From the NCBI GenBank assembly GCA_036345935.2, contig JADWOT020001242.1, positions 38,020 through 102,019 on the forward strand: a stretch of 64,000 nt of DNA, read 5' to 3'. Of the stretch, positions 36,721 through 46,459 are shown piece after piece. The stretch comes from Taenia hydatigena. Lineage: Eukaryota > Platyhelminthes > Cestoda > Cyclophyllidea > Taeniidae. Within the stretch, counting starts at the first letter, position 1, and each line of letters starts with the position of its first letter. The position numbers were made by a program, and so were the translations under genes. The notes under the pieces were generated by a model. The model searched no databases. It worked only from the letters and a program-made list of their open reading frames with translations, and was not told the origin of the DNA.

Positions 36721-36865
36721 TGCACCTATCTAACATTATTTACACACGTCAAATTCGTGTGGATTTATCCCTTTCCTGCGGCTATCCCTGATATAAGGTG
36801 ACGGTTCCGATGCATTTTTATTGTCTTTGACAGAACTGTGAATTCACTGCTCGTAGCGTCCCGCG

Positions 36866-37040
36866 GCTCCCTCGAAGGCAAAAGAAGGCAGAATACTAGG
36901 GTAGAATACATATATTTAACAGACAGATAGAAGTAGGCTGCTGGCACGGCCCGGAGGCCAGCCCACACAGCCAGGGTAGTACGGCCACCTTTGCAACCTT
37001 GACCGTAACCGGTAGTTCCAACAAACAAAGGACTACACTG
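36866..37040 (+). repeat. S-family copy inserted in the right arm, forward
   Basis: Well preserved from CTCCCTCGAAGGCAAAAG to AACAAAGGACTACAC. It interrupts sequence that is continuous in the left arm around 9615-9640, so it is a later insertion. Confidence 0.8.
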
Positions 37041-37128
37041 CTAATCGTATAGTATTGTATGATGGCCTTTGTCGGCGTCGAGGGATTCAAGCTGTGTTCT
37101 TGTCTCTCGCCTAAAAGGTATTGCAGTA

Positions 37129-37292
37129 CTTTGAACTACCGGTTATGGTCAGGGTGACACCGAGGTGGCCATATCGCCCCGGCTGCGTAGGCTGGCCCCC
37201 GGGCTAGGCCGGCAGCGTATTTCCCTCTGTCCGTTGAGCATATACAACTCTAGCATTCTGCCTTCTTTTGCTTTAGAGGGAGCTTCGAACGC
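37129..37292 (-). repeat. S-family copy inserted in the right arm, reverse, with 7-bp flanking duplication
   Basis: The copy is flanked by identical TGCAGTA at 37122-37128 and 37293-37299, a probable target-site duplication. It also interrupts left-arm sequence that is continuous at about 9585-9600. The inserted length is about 164 bases, my best estimate of unit size. Confidence 0.75.
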
Positions 37293-37957
37293 TGCAGTAT
37301 GTTTAAAAAAATGAGCATTACGCAAAAAATCACGTTGTTTAATGTGGCAGTCAAAAAACTAAAAACGAAACAATCAAGCTAAGTAAAAAATTTACAAAAA
37401 GAAGGCAGTAATTACGGGGAAAGTCTTATCTGTGTTATCAGTAATAATTGAAACTGCGAAGCATCGTTATGAAGTCACGTTCGATTAATGTTTAAAGTTA
37501 TACTTCTTAGGTGAATACAGTTATTTATATAGAATAAATTACAACTTAATTACTGTGAATCTTAATGTAAATACCAATTCTTGTGAAATGCATTTTGCTT
37601 TTACCATACCCAATATCCATTTCACGCCTTTGGCGACATATGCAAAATGCTGGGCTTTGATGCGGCCGTTGCCGTGCGTGGTTTGCTATTTGCGCTAGTG
37701 AGTTGAGGTGTGTGGATATTTGTTGTAAAATTCTCGACTTATGTAACATATATACTCATAGCTATACCCTTATACCAGCATGAAAGTGCGGCTAGCGATT
37801 TTTGAGGCTTGCTGAATTCATGGTCTGTGTAATGCTTGTCGTGATTTACTCGAATTCCACTGACTTGCTTGATTGAAGTCTGGTGTAGACTAAGCCTAGT
37901 TACTCCAAGGACTTTATACAGAGGGATAGGGTCTGCTGTTTCTTTGCTTTTATGTCT

Positions 37958-38179
37958 TTAATTTGTAGCGGAAGGTGGGGGTCTGCTTTTTTTATCATCC
38001 GTTATCAGCTTTTCATTTTTGAGCAAGAATTTGCATACTAAAGCGATGGATTTACCGCTTGAGGGCAGTCGAACTGTTTTAGACGGGTTAGCATAACGTT
38101 TGAGGTTCCATGGTAGTTGTTTGATGAAACCAAACAATTGAGTTAAGGAGCTGGTGTGCGGATAATGCAGCAACCGCAT
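37958..38179 (-). pseudogene. Arm-conserved frame, KTVRLPSSGKS motif (right copy)
   Basis: Counterpart of 8659-8916 with the conserved core in the same frame. The upstream part is frameshifted relative to the left arm. Nothing beyond the shared core identifies a family. Confidence 0.3.
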
Positions 38180-39875
38180 TATATAAAGCGCTGCCTCGAA
38201 CTTCGTTCTCTAGCACATTGCTGAGCTTAGGACTGTGAATTTTAGTTGTCCCACCAGTTAAACATGAGGATCCACTTATTAGCTAAAGCTTTTGCGGCAC
38301 TTCCCTTTCCTTACCCTAGTCGATAAAGAATTTGCTGACTTTAACGGTGGGCAAAAGTGAAGGATCGAATGCCGACTTTGTCGAATAGATGGATAATATC
38401 TACTCTCATATAGGCAGGGAACCGGTTCAGGTGTAGCCCATCCATTTTTACTGAGGCAGTAATACCAAACATTGTCTCAGTGTAGGTGTGGAGGTAGATG
38501 CGAAACAATTTGGATTTGAAAGTGCCAAAATCACAAGTCGATACGTTACTTCCGCTCCATGGTCTCACTTAAGCGTGTTTACTTAGGATTTTGATTTTTC
38601 CTAAGCAAATCTTATCTAAATGCTGCAACAAAAGTGACCATGTTGGTTGTAAATCGTAAGGATTTCCGCGTATGGGCATAGTTTCTCCGCTCCTAAGAAA
38701 GATTAGTACTTTTAATCTCTCATTTGCAAAGGACATGTTAAATGTCTCCTCTATGCCATACAGTCATTGTTGAGCTGAAAGAGCTCGCATCCTTTTATCA
38801 TGAGGCCTGCTGCTCAGTTCAAAAAAACGTGCGACATATTAAGCTCTCCTTCTATGGGGCAGAGAATTGCAGGACTATGGCAACGAGCATGCGGCGAAGG
38901 CGAAAGCTTAAAAGATTGCGTCCCCGTTAGAATTTCAGGAAGGAGCTGTGATAAGTGCTCACTCTTCGATTACTAACTTTATATATATTTGGCGTGCTGG
39001 TTATTTCAAATGGGCCCAATACCCACTCTAGAACGTCTTCTTTATCGGTTTATTGTGAATGACTGATTTAAAGTCCTATAAGCATATCAATTGGGGTTAA
39101 AGCTGTGAGATATACAAAGAATCCTCCTTGGTGGATTATTAGACTTATTTTATGTGAGCAATTTTTAATGGGCAAATGAAGTCATATCTTGAGAGCTGAT
39201 TTCTTTTCCGCAGCGTACTGTATGATTTATAGGTGGATTCTGCATGCATTGAAAACAAGCCAGCCAGTAAACACGTAGAGCTGTAATGTCCATTTTATGC
39301 CTCGTTGTTTCATTTCTTTTTTAGTTTAACGCTATCATAATGGTGTCTGTTGTGATTTATCTCATTTTCGTCTCTGTATTTTTGTTGAATACTAATAGCG
39401 TTGCCATTGGCATCTAATGTCTCTGATTTGCTTTCAAATATTCCACCTATTTTGGGGACGGAATCGGAAAAACGAACATTAATGGAGTACTGATTGCCAT
39501 CGGAATTGATTTGGTGGGTTGAATTGGTGTCTCTCAACCGAAAATGATTTTCTGTGTTGCTCGGCCTATGTCATTGCGTTAAGTCGAAGATGGCTGCAAG
39601 GATTATCAAATGCACGTCAGAAAGCATTGCGTTCGTGCGTTGTGGGGGAGGGGGACAGATGCCTCCATAGTCACCCCGAGTACTCAATGTGGGGCAAAAC
39701 CTATCCATATGAATTTACGAGGAAGAAGAATTGGTGGTGGACATACTTATGATGTTCATTTGGTCACAGGTTTTACCACGGGGAATAAAGTAAAAACCTT
39801 GCACCTACTTAGCATGCAGTGAGGGAGTCAAGTACGAACGCTGAGCCAGCCTAATTCCCGAATCCAGCGTAGTAG

Positions 39876-40420
39876 TTGTATTTGCTTAGAAATGCTGATT
39901 TAATTTTGCTTTATTCTGCCGTTAGTTTCGGTTGGTTTTTGGCTATTGACCTTGCTTTGGAGCGCATAGCTACTCTTTGGTGCCTTATAGTGAGTCTATT
40001 TATCTTCCATGTTGTCACCTTCATTCACAAACTCGATACCCTATTAACAAATAACCTCCGCTTCACCCTTATCTCTACTTTCTTTAAAGATAAGGAGTGT
40101 GATGATGAAAAAGTAGTGGCCGAAGCCTGCTTATTGTGTCTCCACTAGGACCGTCAAATCGTGATCGCCAACAATAACCCCCACATCTCTATCTCCTTAT
40201 GTCACACTTAGCGCTCGCGCGGGTACCGTCTCTGGTATAAAGGCGGACAACCACCACGTCTTTTACTTAATCTTTCCCATTGTGACCCTCTTTCACCAAA
40301 ATCGTCATTTTACTAATAACTTTCGCTCACCAACTCTACTTTGTTTAAGGTGGCGTGGATCTATGGCTACATAGACAAGTGGCGGGTCAATGCTACTACC
40401 GATTCGCTGATGACCCCTAA
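39876..40420 (+). pseudogene. Arm-conserved hydrophobic frame (right copy)
   Basis: Counterpart of 6417-6989. The first part, to 40148, is open and keeps VSFGWF, SLFIFHVVTFIH and LDTLLTNNLRFTL. It then stops. The downstream match resumes (TLSARAGTVSGIKADNHHVF, FHQNRHFTNN) to about 40380. The gene, if there was one, is dead in this arm. Confidence 0.3.
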
Positions 40421-40818
40421 TGCTCCTAAAATCAAGGCAGCAACGCTAATGATTCTGTTTTCACCTCTGGTTTCTCAGTGCCCTTCAGTGCGGCTTTGAA
40501 TTTAATAACATGGTTCGTCAGTGTGTTATCGATGGTCCAGACATCTGGGGTGAAAAATAGAGTGACCTCTGGGGATGGTGGGACCTAGACCACAAGTGGC
40601 TCATTCGATCATTGTTGTCTTGCAGAAAGAAAACGAGGGATTTCGAGACGCCTGTTATTTCCAAACTGTAAGTTCTCCCTTCCCCATCACAAACGTTGAT
40701 CGAATTTTATTCGACCTTTGTTTCGCTATTGACTGGTCATTAAAATTCAGCTTAAATACTTGCTTTTTTTCACTTTTCGAGCTGATCAAAAGGCTCTCAT
40801 TATTCGACTCCCACTTAA

Positions 40819-41016
40819 TTGTGGGATTCGGTTTTCCATCGCTACTGTTATATGTTCCGAAATGAGTCGTGGTTCCCAAAAGACCACCCCCTGCATAAGT
40901 TACTTTCAACTGTCAAGACTTCAAAATATCAGGATGGCTACCTCATCGCTAAAAACGGGCGGTTCTATTCTGCAGCAGATTTGTGCTACTCATTGTATGG
41001 ACCCTCTAGTCCCTGA
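40819..41016 (+). pseudogene. Arm-conserved frame, GYLIA motif (right copy)
   Basis: A 65-codon frame containing FRNESWFPKDHPLH, SKYQDGYLIAKNGRFYSAAD and SLYGPSSP. The left arm keeps the same frame at about 6005-5829 on the - strand with one stop in the GYLIA region. Many differences between copies fall in conservative residues, which favours past coding, but no family was recognised. Confidence 0.3.
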
Positions 41017-41833
41017 CGAAACATTTTGAGTTGCGTTGGTTCCGGTCTTGCATCGTGATCGCTTTGCAGTCTGGCACCAGAAATTCCAGGCCGCCGTTCT
41101 GTCCACGACACGCAAACTATTCTTCGTCTTTGTCAAATAACTAATGGGTTTATACAGTTAAATTCAACAATATTTACCAGGTTTTTCCTTGAACTTCTGC
41201 TCCTGCCAATTCACGGGAAGCTCGATAATGCATGAGATGGCCTAAAAAGTTTGTGCGGTTTCCAGCTAAATTCGTTGCAATCACTTGCTAGGAATTGGGA
41301 GGCAAATTAGCCACTGCTGGCATGGTAATCAGGTGTTCTCGCTCTGATTTTCCATACCCACTAACTGAGGCGGAATGGGGTTTAACTTGGTTCGAAAGCC
41401 GGAGCAAAAGCTAGGTTTTCGCCTAGTATTATTTGCGTGTTCGGCAAAGTATGATTCGAAGTTCATGAATATTTTGTTCCTACACTTCTTTGTACGCGTT
41501 TAGGGTGGTTCCCTAAATGTCTGCCCGACTGGGTGAATAGTTTACAATGAAGAGTGATACAGGTTGCCACAAATGCTATGCAAATAAACACTTCATTTTA
41601 TTTATCACTGAATCGCCCACACGTATGTCACCTCGTAGGTCTGAAGCACTCACCTCTTCCTGTCTAAGACTACGGTCTGTATGTATTAGTGCGTGCACGC
41701 TGGACTGTAGGTGCAGATGTTCACGGCGAATCGGTGATGGCTATTATCTGTCTACTCGATAAGATTCGATGTAACTGGAAGGTGTCTTGGAGGAATTCTT
41801 GAAAACCGTAAGCGCTAGTGAATCATTGCTGGA

Positions 41834-42124
41834 TTACTTGCCCATCAGAAATGCGACGTGACGTACGTGGAAATTGCGATTTTTCTCCTTATCTTTCTTA
41901 CTTAATAATTTTTGCTTAAGCTCTTTGCGGTTAGTACCAGGAATTGGTGTTGACAATTGGCTGAGAAATACAAAAGTGTAGTTGGATCGAAGACTGCGTC
42001 GGTAAAGGTGACGCGTTGGTGTGCGGGGCTTTTTCATTGTAGGCAGGGGCTCGTATTGTGGATCAAAATGATGTGGTGATAATAATAGGTTATAAAATGG
42101 CAATATTGCCATCTTAACTTGCAA
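41834..42124 (-). pseudogene. Arm-conserved frame, opposite strand to the Gag-like gene (right copy)
   Basis: Counterpart of 4788-5123, 96 codons, open throughout, reading LLLSPHHFDPQYEPLPT and FVFLSQLSTPIPGTN. It lacks an internal Lys/Arg-rich block present in the left copy. The direction of real transcription is unresolved. Product unknown. Confidence 0.3.
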
Positions 42125-42810
42125 AGCTTCTTGGTTAAGGTTCCTACTCTTTTACTTTTTTCTACTTGGTCAATGATTGGTAATAGATGTGGGCTTATTA
42201 ATCGCTAGGCATTTTGTCCCCTGTTCAACGGCCTTTAGGTGAAGGCGCTTGACCACCAATGCAAGGAAGACTGCGAGCATCTGGAGGCTTCGTGGGTAGG
42301 CGTTTCTGCTCCTCTACATGAGGTAAGTTTGCCTGCAAATCAGATATTGCCACATCAAACAGCCTTGTCAAGGCTTTTTAATTGAGGCAAATTCTGTTGA
42401 GCAGTAAGTGGGTTATTTTGGTTCATGGCGAGTTGTTTTCGTTGGGATACTTTTTGCTCAGAATTCAGCGATACTTGTAAAGATGAGGCATAGTTGGTTG
42501 AGCGCCACCTCAGTTTGTAAGTGAACGTTGGAAATATCTGTGCCTTAATCACCTCTTATGGGTGGATAAGTGTTCACTCTTCACTTTGTCAAGTGGCAAA
42601 TAAATCGGTTATTCCTTCCAGTTGACTGAATTTCTCACCACAACGCGGATAAAGTACAAATAACCTTTTATGTGGTTTAATTCAGTCATTTCCCGGCTCT
42701 ATTTTCTTGTCTCTGCCGAGATGCGCGAATTCACTCGCATTGCAGCGGCATTCAGTTTAGAACAAAAGTGCCTCCTCTAGAATGAATTCTATAGAGCGCG
42801 CTTTTAGCTT

Positions 42811-43053
42811 TTGTGCAATCTGTCCAGCTGCTTCTTCGAAATCATCTTTAGAATTCGCATTGCTGTGGAATGTGCCGTTTGTAAGGGATCCATCCAAAAA
42901 CCAAATCTTCTTTCCAGTTCATGTACTCAATTTATCTCTCCAGTACGAATGTACTTTTGGCCACGAACAGGCGTTATTTTTTGTTTTACTGCGTCGAGGA
43001 AGATGTATCTGAAGTCATCTCAAGCTTCACGAGGAAAACAGTTAATCGGTTAA
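42811..43053 (+). pseudogene. Arm-conserved frame with ECAVCKG motif (right copy)
   Basis: Right-arm counterpart of 3728-4066. It matches the left frame through VECAVCKGSIQ and about 20 more residues. The matching reading then moves to another frame, where VEEDVSEVISSF is still readable near 42990-43030. A possible acceptor (TCATCTTTAG at about 42851) and donor-like GTAAGG (about 42880) fall inside it, so it may be partly intronic. Confidence 0.35.
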
Positions 43054-43317
43054 GATGAAATCCAAAGCGAGGTTATTTAATCAGTGCAACCATCTGTATA
43101 TTAATCCTTCAGCCCATCCATCATCAATCCAGTCTTTCATCTAGTTATTGGTCAATTCACTTTTGCAAGGATTCTACAATATTTGGAGACGTTTGAAGGC
43201 AAATGAATCTGGAAGCGGCGCTAAAACAGAGGTTAAGCAGCTGGCAGGTTAGGAGCACGTATGAGATTTTTGGCTTGCAATTAATGTTACTAAACAAGTT
43301 TCTTTCGCACACCTTAG

Positions 43318-43607
43318 CAACCGACACCACCTACAGCAGTGCAGACAGATCCATTGCTGGAGGATCACAAAGGGAGAGTAGCGGGGTCCGAAGCATGTCT
43401 GGAACTTGCCATCTAGCACAGCACCGCAGGTGCGTGGGCTTATGTATCGGAGAACCTAAAGGCAGCTTAACGCAAAATGCTGCCTTAACTGCCACCATTC
43501 GGGCTGCCTCGGTGGTTGCGGAAGTAGGGTTAGAGGAAATGGAACGGAACCTTAACCGGACCCAGGCCATCGCTACAGAATTGGAGAAGAGGGCGGCTGA
43601 GTTCCTG
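43318..43607 (+). pseudogene. Right arm, exon 1 of the Gag-like gene remnant
   Basis: The exon is set by a strong acceptor (a TACTAAAC branch-like sequence, a pyrimidine tract, then CCTTAG ending at 43317) and a CTG|GTAATG donor at 43607/43608. The frame starting CAA at 43318 begins with a Pro/Thr/Ala-rich segment. The second half, in the next frame, is helix-rich and acidic/basic (ATIRAASVV, then EEMERNLNRT and ELEKRAAEF), resembling a coiled coil. The two halves are separated by an apparent one-base loss near 43464, and an in-frame TAG lies upstream of it. With the lost base counted, the exon would be a multiple of three long, so its phase fits exon 2 at 44072. The N-terminal part resembles the low-complexity and coiled-coil leader of some flatworm Gag proteins, but that is inference. 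Confidence 0.6.
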
Positions 43608-44071
43608 GTAATGACGACTGCCTTCTACCCCTTATTTTTACTGATTTTTATTGCTCTCCTAGTTACCCATTCATCATGCTCAATCCTCAGCCACTTCATA
43701 TCATTTCGTCCTTTTCCACACACCCACCCATTATTTCCCCCATACTTCTAGTTCCCTCTTTCATTTAATAATTTTGTATACATGCAATGTTTACAGTTCC
43801 ATTTGTCAACTCAACAATTTGCTTCATTTGCTGGATACTTTTGATTTTGATCAGTTACTTTTTCCGATTGAATGATTAGGTGGGGTTCATTTTACATTTT
43901 CTGACGATACTCTTGGACTAGCCGCGTGTTTTGGGATTGTCTTAAGTTTTACTCCATTAGAAGCTACGGTCTACGTGCACAGCTGTTAGCGCGTTGAGGC
44001 TTGAAGGAGTTGATATATTCTAGGTAAGCGCAACTTCTACTAACCCAGTCGCTTCTGACCCACTTGCCTAG

Positions 44072-44690
44072 TCCCTTGGAACTGCAAATGATTTTGTCCT
44101 CCTCCACCGTACCTTCGTTGGGTGGGTCGTCGATGCGTGAAATAAATGTGCATTCTGCCCAAAGACTGCCCTTTTTTCGACTTCTTGGAAGCTGGACAGA
44201 GCTGAAGGCGCTACATTGCCCTTATTACGACACTTATGTCCTTTAAATGCGCTTTGTAGGCCAGAGGCCGAAAAAAATCTTAATCCGATTGTGGACCAAC
44301 GTGGTCACTTCCTAGAGCTTGAGGCAGCGTTGGCAGACCTCCTTTACTTCAAGAAAGGCATGAGCTTTGGAGACTGGGAGATAACCGCTAAGTTAAACAT
44401 CCACTCATATCCACAGTGGTAGAGAATCCCTCTGATCTCCCATGCTCTTCCACATGAGTTATTGTCAGTAGCGATTAATGTAGGAGTCTCTCCTGACTCC
44501 GGCCTTGACTAGTGCTGCGAGACGTTAGCTCAAATTGTCATTGACCAGCGAGAGCAGCCGCTGGCTAAAGAATTTTTCCATCGCGGCCAAAAGCCAGGGG
44601 ACGATAATGATGCGTATGCTAGGACCCTGCAACTCCTAGTAGAACGGGCTCTTAGGGATAGCCCACTGGACAGTGACTAACTGGGTGGCC
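44072..44690 (+). pseudogene. Right arm, exon 2: Gag/capsid-like domain, broken
   Basis: The acceptor is strong (TACTAACCC branch-like sequence, pyrimidines, GCCTAG ending at 44071). One frame runs from 44072 for over 200 codons, interrupted by TGA at 44138, TAG at 44420 and 44510, and TAA near 44680. Residues in order: a CAFCPK motif just after the first stop; ALADLLYFKKGM and FGDWE near 44320-44380; a leucine-rich segment; then QREQPLAKEF, and PGDDNDAYARTLQLL followed by RA near 44600-44650. The order F-x-x-W-E, a hydrophobic helix, an LA-x-EF segment, PG-x-x-x-x-x-YAR-x-L-x-x-L-x-x-RA is the pattern of Ty3/Gypsy-type Gag capsid regions in flatworms. Just past the TAA, the next frame continues as a plausible capsid tail (NWVAVQFRAEIR). 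Function is lost in this copy. Confidence 0.6.
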
Positions 44691-45139
44691 GTTCAGTTCA
44701 GAGCGGAAATCCGAATGCGATGCAGCATTAGGAAAACGCTGAATAATATGAGCTATGCCTGCAGTAGAGCTTGAGCGATTTATGTCTAAATTTGAAGAAG
44801 TTATGATATTTGAGAAGAACGGATAAGAAACGTTGTTGTCACAACCTTCTTGAAAAGCAAGATGAAGTGGAATGCAAATGAATAAAAACTTACTATGTCT
44901 GCACGCATGCATATAACTGGTGATTTACATGCATTCTAATTTTTAAAATACACAATCATTTGGCCATACGTCGTAAATGGGATGTACCGCCTATTGCTTA
45001 AGATAAAAAGTAAATACATATAATGCTTGTGAATGGATCTACTAGGCAGTGAAATGGTTAGCAGTATGCATTGAGTACGAGAGAATTCTGGTTAGAGAAG
45101 GAGATTCGTTAGGAAACATGATTAAAAGTCACCTTGGAG

Positions 45140-45620
45140 GAAAGCAGATGGCGTCCGCATGACACATCATATCATCAAGTTAATTGCAGTGCAGTAGTTC
45201 ATAAAGGCGGCAAATAGGTAGGCGCTAGTTAAGATCGCGTGGGGTTAATCTGAGTCTGATGGCAAACCTGTGATGCTGCTAACGTGTAAATGGACGCATG
45301 CATGACTTCTCTGCTTAATCACCTTCAACCATTTTTTCAACCAAGGTTTAGGATGTGTCACACAAGTGAACTTTTGAAGGTTCTCTGATAATTTCTTGGT
45401 TACCAACGAATTCTCTTCCTTATCTTCTGAAAACCATAGCGCAGTTGCATAACTTGGTGCGGATTTGTGAACCTAAGCCGGTTAATTTACCGTCCATGCA
45501 GGCGGCGTCATAAAGAACCTTACGCCGCCATTAATGGTTGCTTATTTGGCTAGTGAGTAAAGAGTGGAAGGAAAGATTGGGCATTAATGCTTCCAGTAAT
45601 ACCATCATGTCTAAATATAA
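45140..45620 (+). repeat. F-family repeat, copy 2, abutting the right arm
   Basis: Direct repeat of 17500-17990. It starts about 100 bases after the right arm loses similarity to the left arm and so marks the outer side of that junction. Confidence 0.6.
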
Positions 45621-45989
45621 CCATTTTTTCTTGCAGCATTACTAGGAATAAAAGAAAATTTTAGCTAAAGACCGAAAATGTTGGTAAGACGGAACCAGGC
45701 TGAAAGCAGAACGAAAATGGATGGTAGATAAGGAGAGAAATCCAAAGCAGGTGTAGAAAGAACAAAGTATCTGCATAATGCAATTGATAAAAAGGGGTAA
45801 AACTGTTTCGCAAGCATGCCATATATTTCCCATTCCATCAAGCGGTAAGTGCTCAACAATGTATTTCCTGACCTAGTCTAAATGACTTCCCTTTCTTTGT
45901 CCCGCATTCTCACGCATCGACGTCGTCAATGTTTAATCCCGGAACACTTCAGCATTTTTATCGATGCGCATGCCTTTCTTCCTTTCCAT

Positions 45990-46450
45990 ATTTCCTCCTC
46001 AGTTTTCTTTGCCAATATAGACAATTTGCATTTTGGTTGCACCTGCATGGTCAGATGTTATAAAAACAAATGCCACAAGAGTTTTATAAATCAACCTCCT
46101 GATTCCCAATTTCGTGTGACTCTTGATCAAAATAGGTAAGAAGAGCGCACCTCAGCTTTTCTTGTCAAAATAGACACTCCTTCCACCGACCAAACACGCC
46201 TTGTCCGATTATAAGACATGAACTGCCTTAGTCTCCTGCAGAACTAAATGAGCTGCTCATTTCTGATGGATAAAACTAACGGAACCTTGTATCCTTTTTA
46301 TTCCCAACTTCACTAAAGCATAAGCATTGCTCTTCGGTCACATCTAAATAGGGAAATAACAAAATAAGAACTGCTAAGAACGTTTACAGAAGGAAGCACG
46401 AAGCAAAGCTTCAATTCTGATCAATTTGAAATTAAATAAAAAAAAGAGTT
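45990..46450. repeat. Second tandem repeat family, block 1
   Basis: The phrase CCTCAG(C)TTTTCTT followed by AATATAGACA/AAATAGACAC begins units at about 45997 and 46150. Each continues with a CAGATGT/GATTATAAGACATGAACTGCC-like section and a CTGATCAA section. A third, poorly kept unit follows to about 46450. Period about 155-165 bases. Confidence 0.55.
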
Positions 46451-46459
46451 TTGCTCCAA

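Larger units (their letters stand above)
36775..45035 (+). repeat. Right arm of an ~8 kb inverted repeat pair
   Basis: This is the reverse-complement partner of 1700-9680, with the Gag-like gene remnant on the + strand. Collinearity is continuous from about 37298 to 45035. It resumes at about 36775-36840 and 37080-37112 in pieces interrupted by two S-family insertions (36866-37040 and 37129-37292). The left arm has these flanking pieces joined together at 9586-9680, so the S copies arrived after the arms separated. At 45035 the similarity to the left arm stops and family F begins at about 45140. Several frames left open in one arm are broken in the other. Confidence 0.85.
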
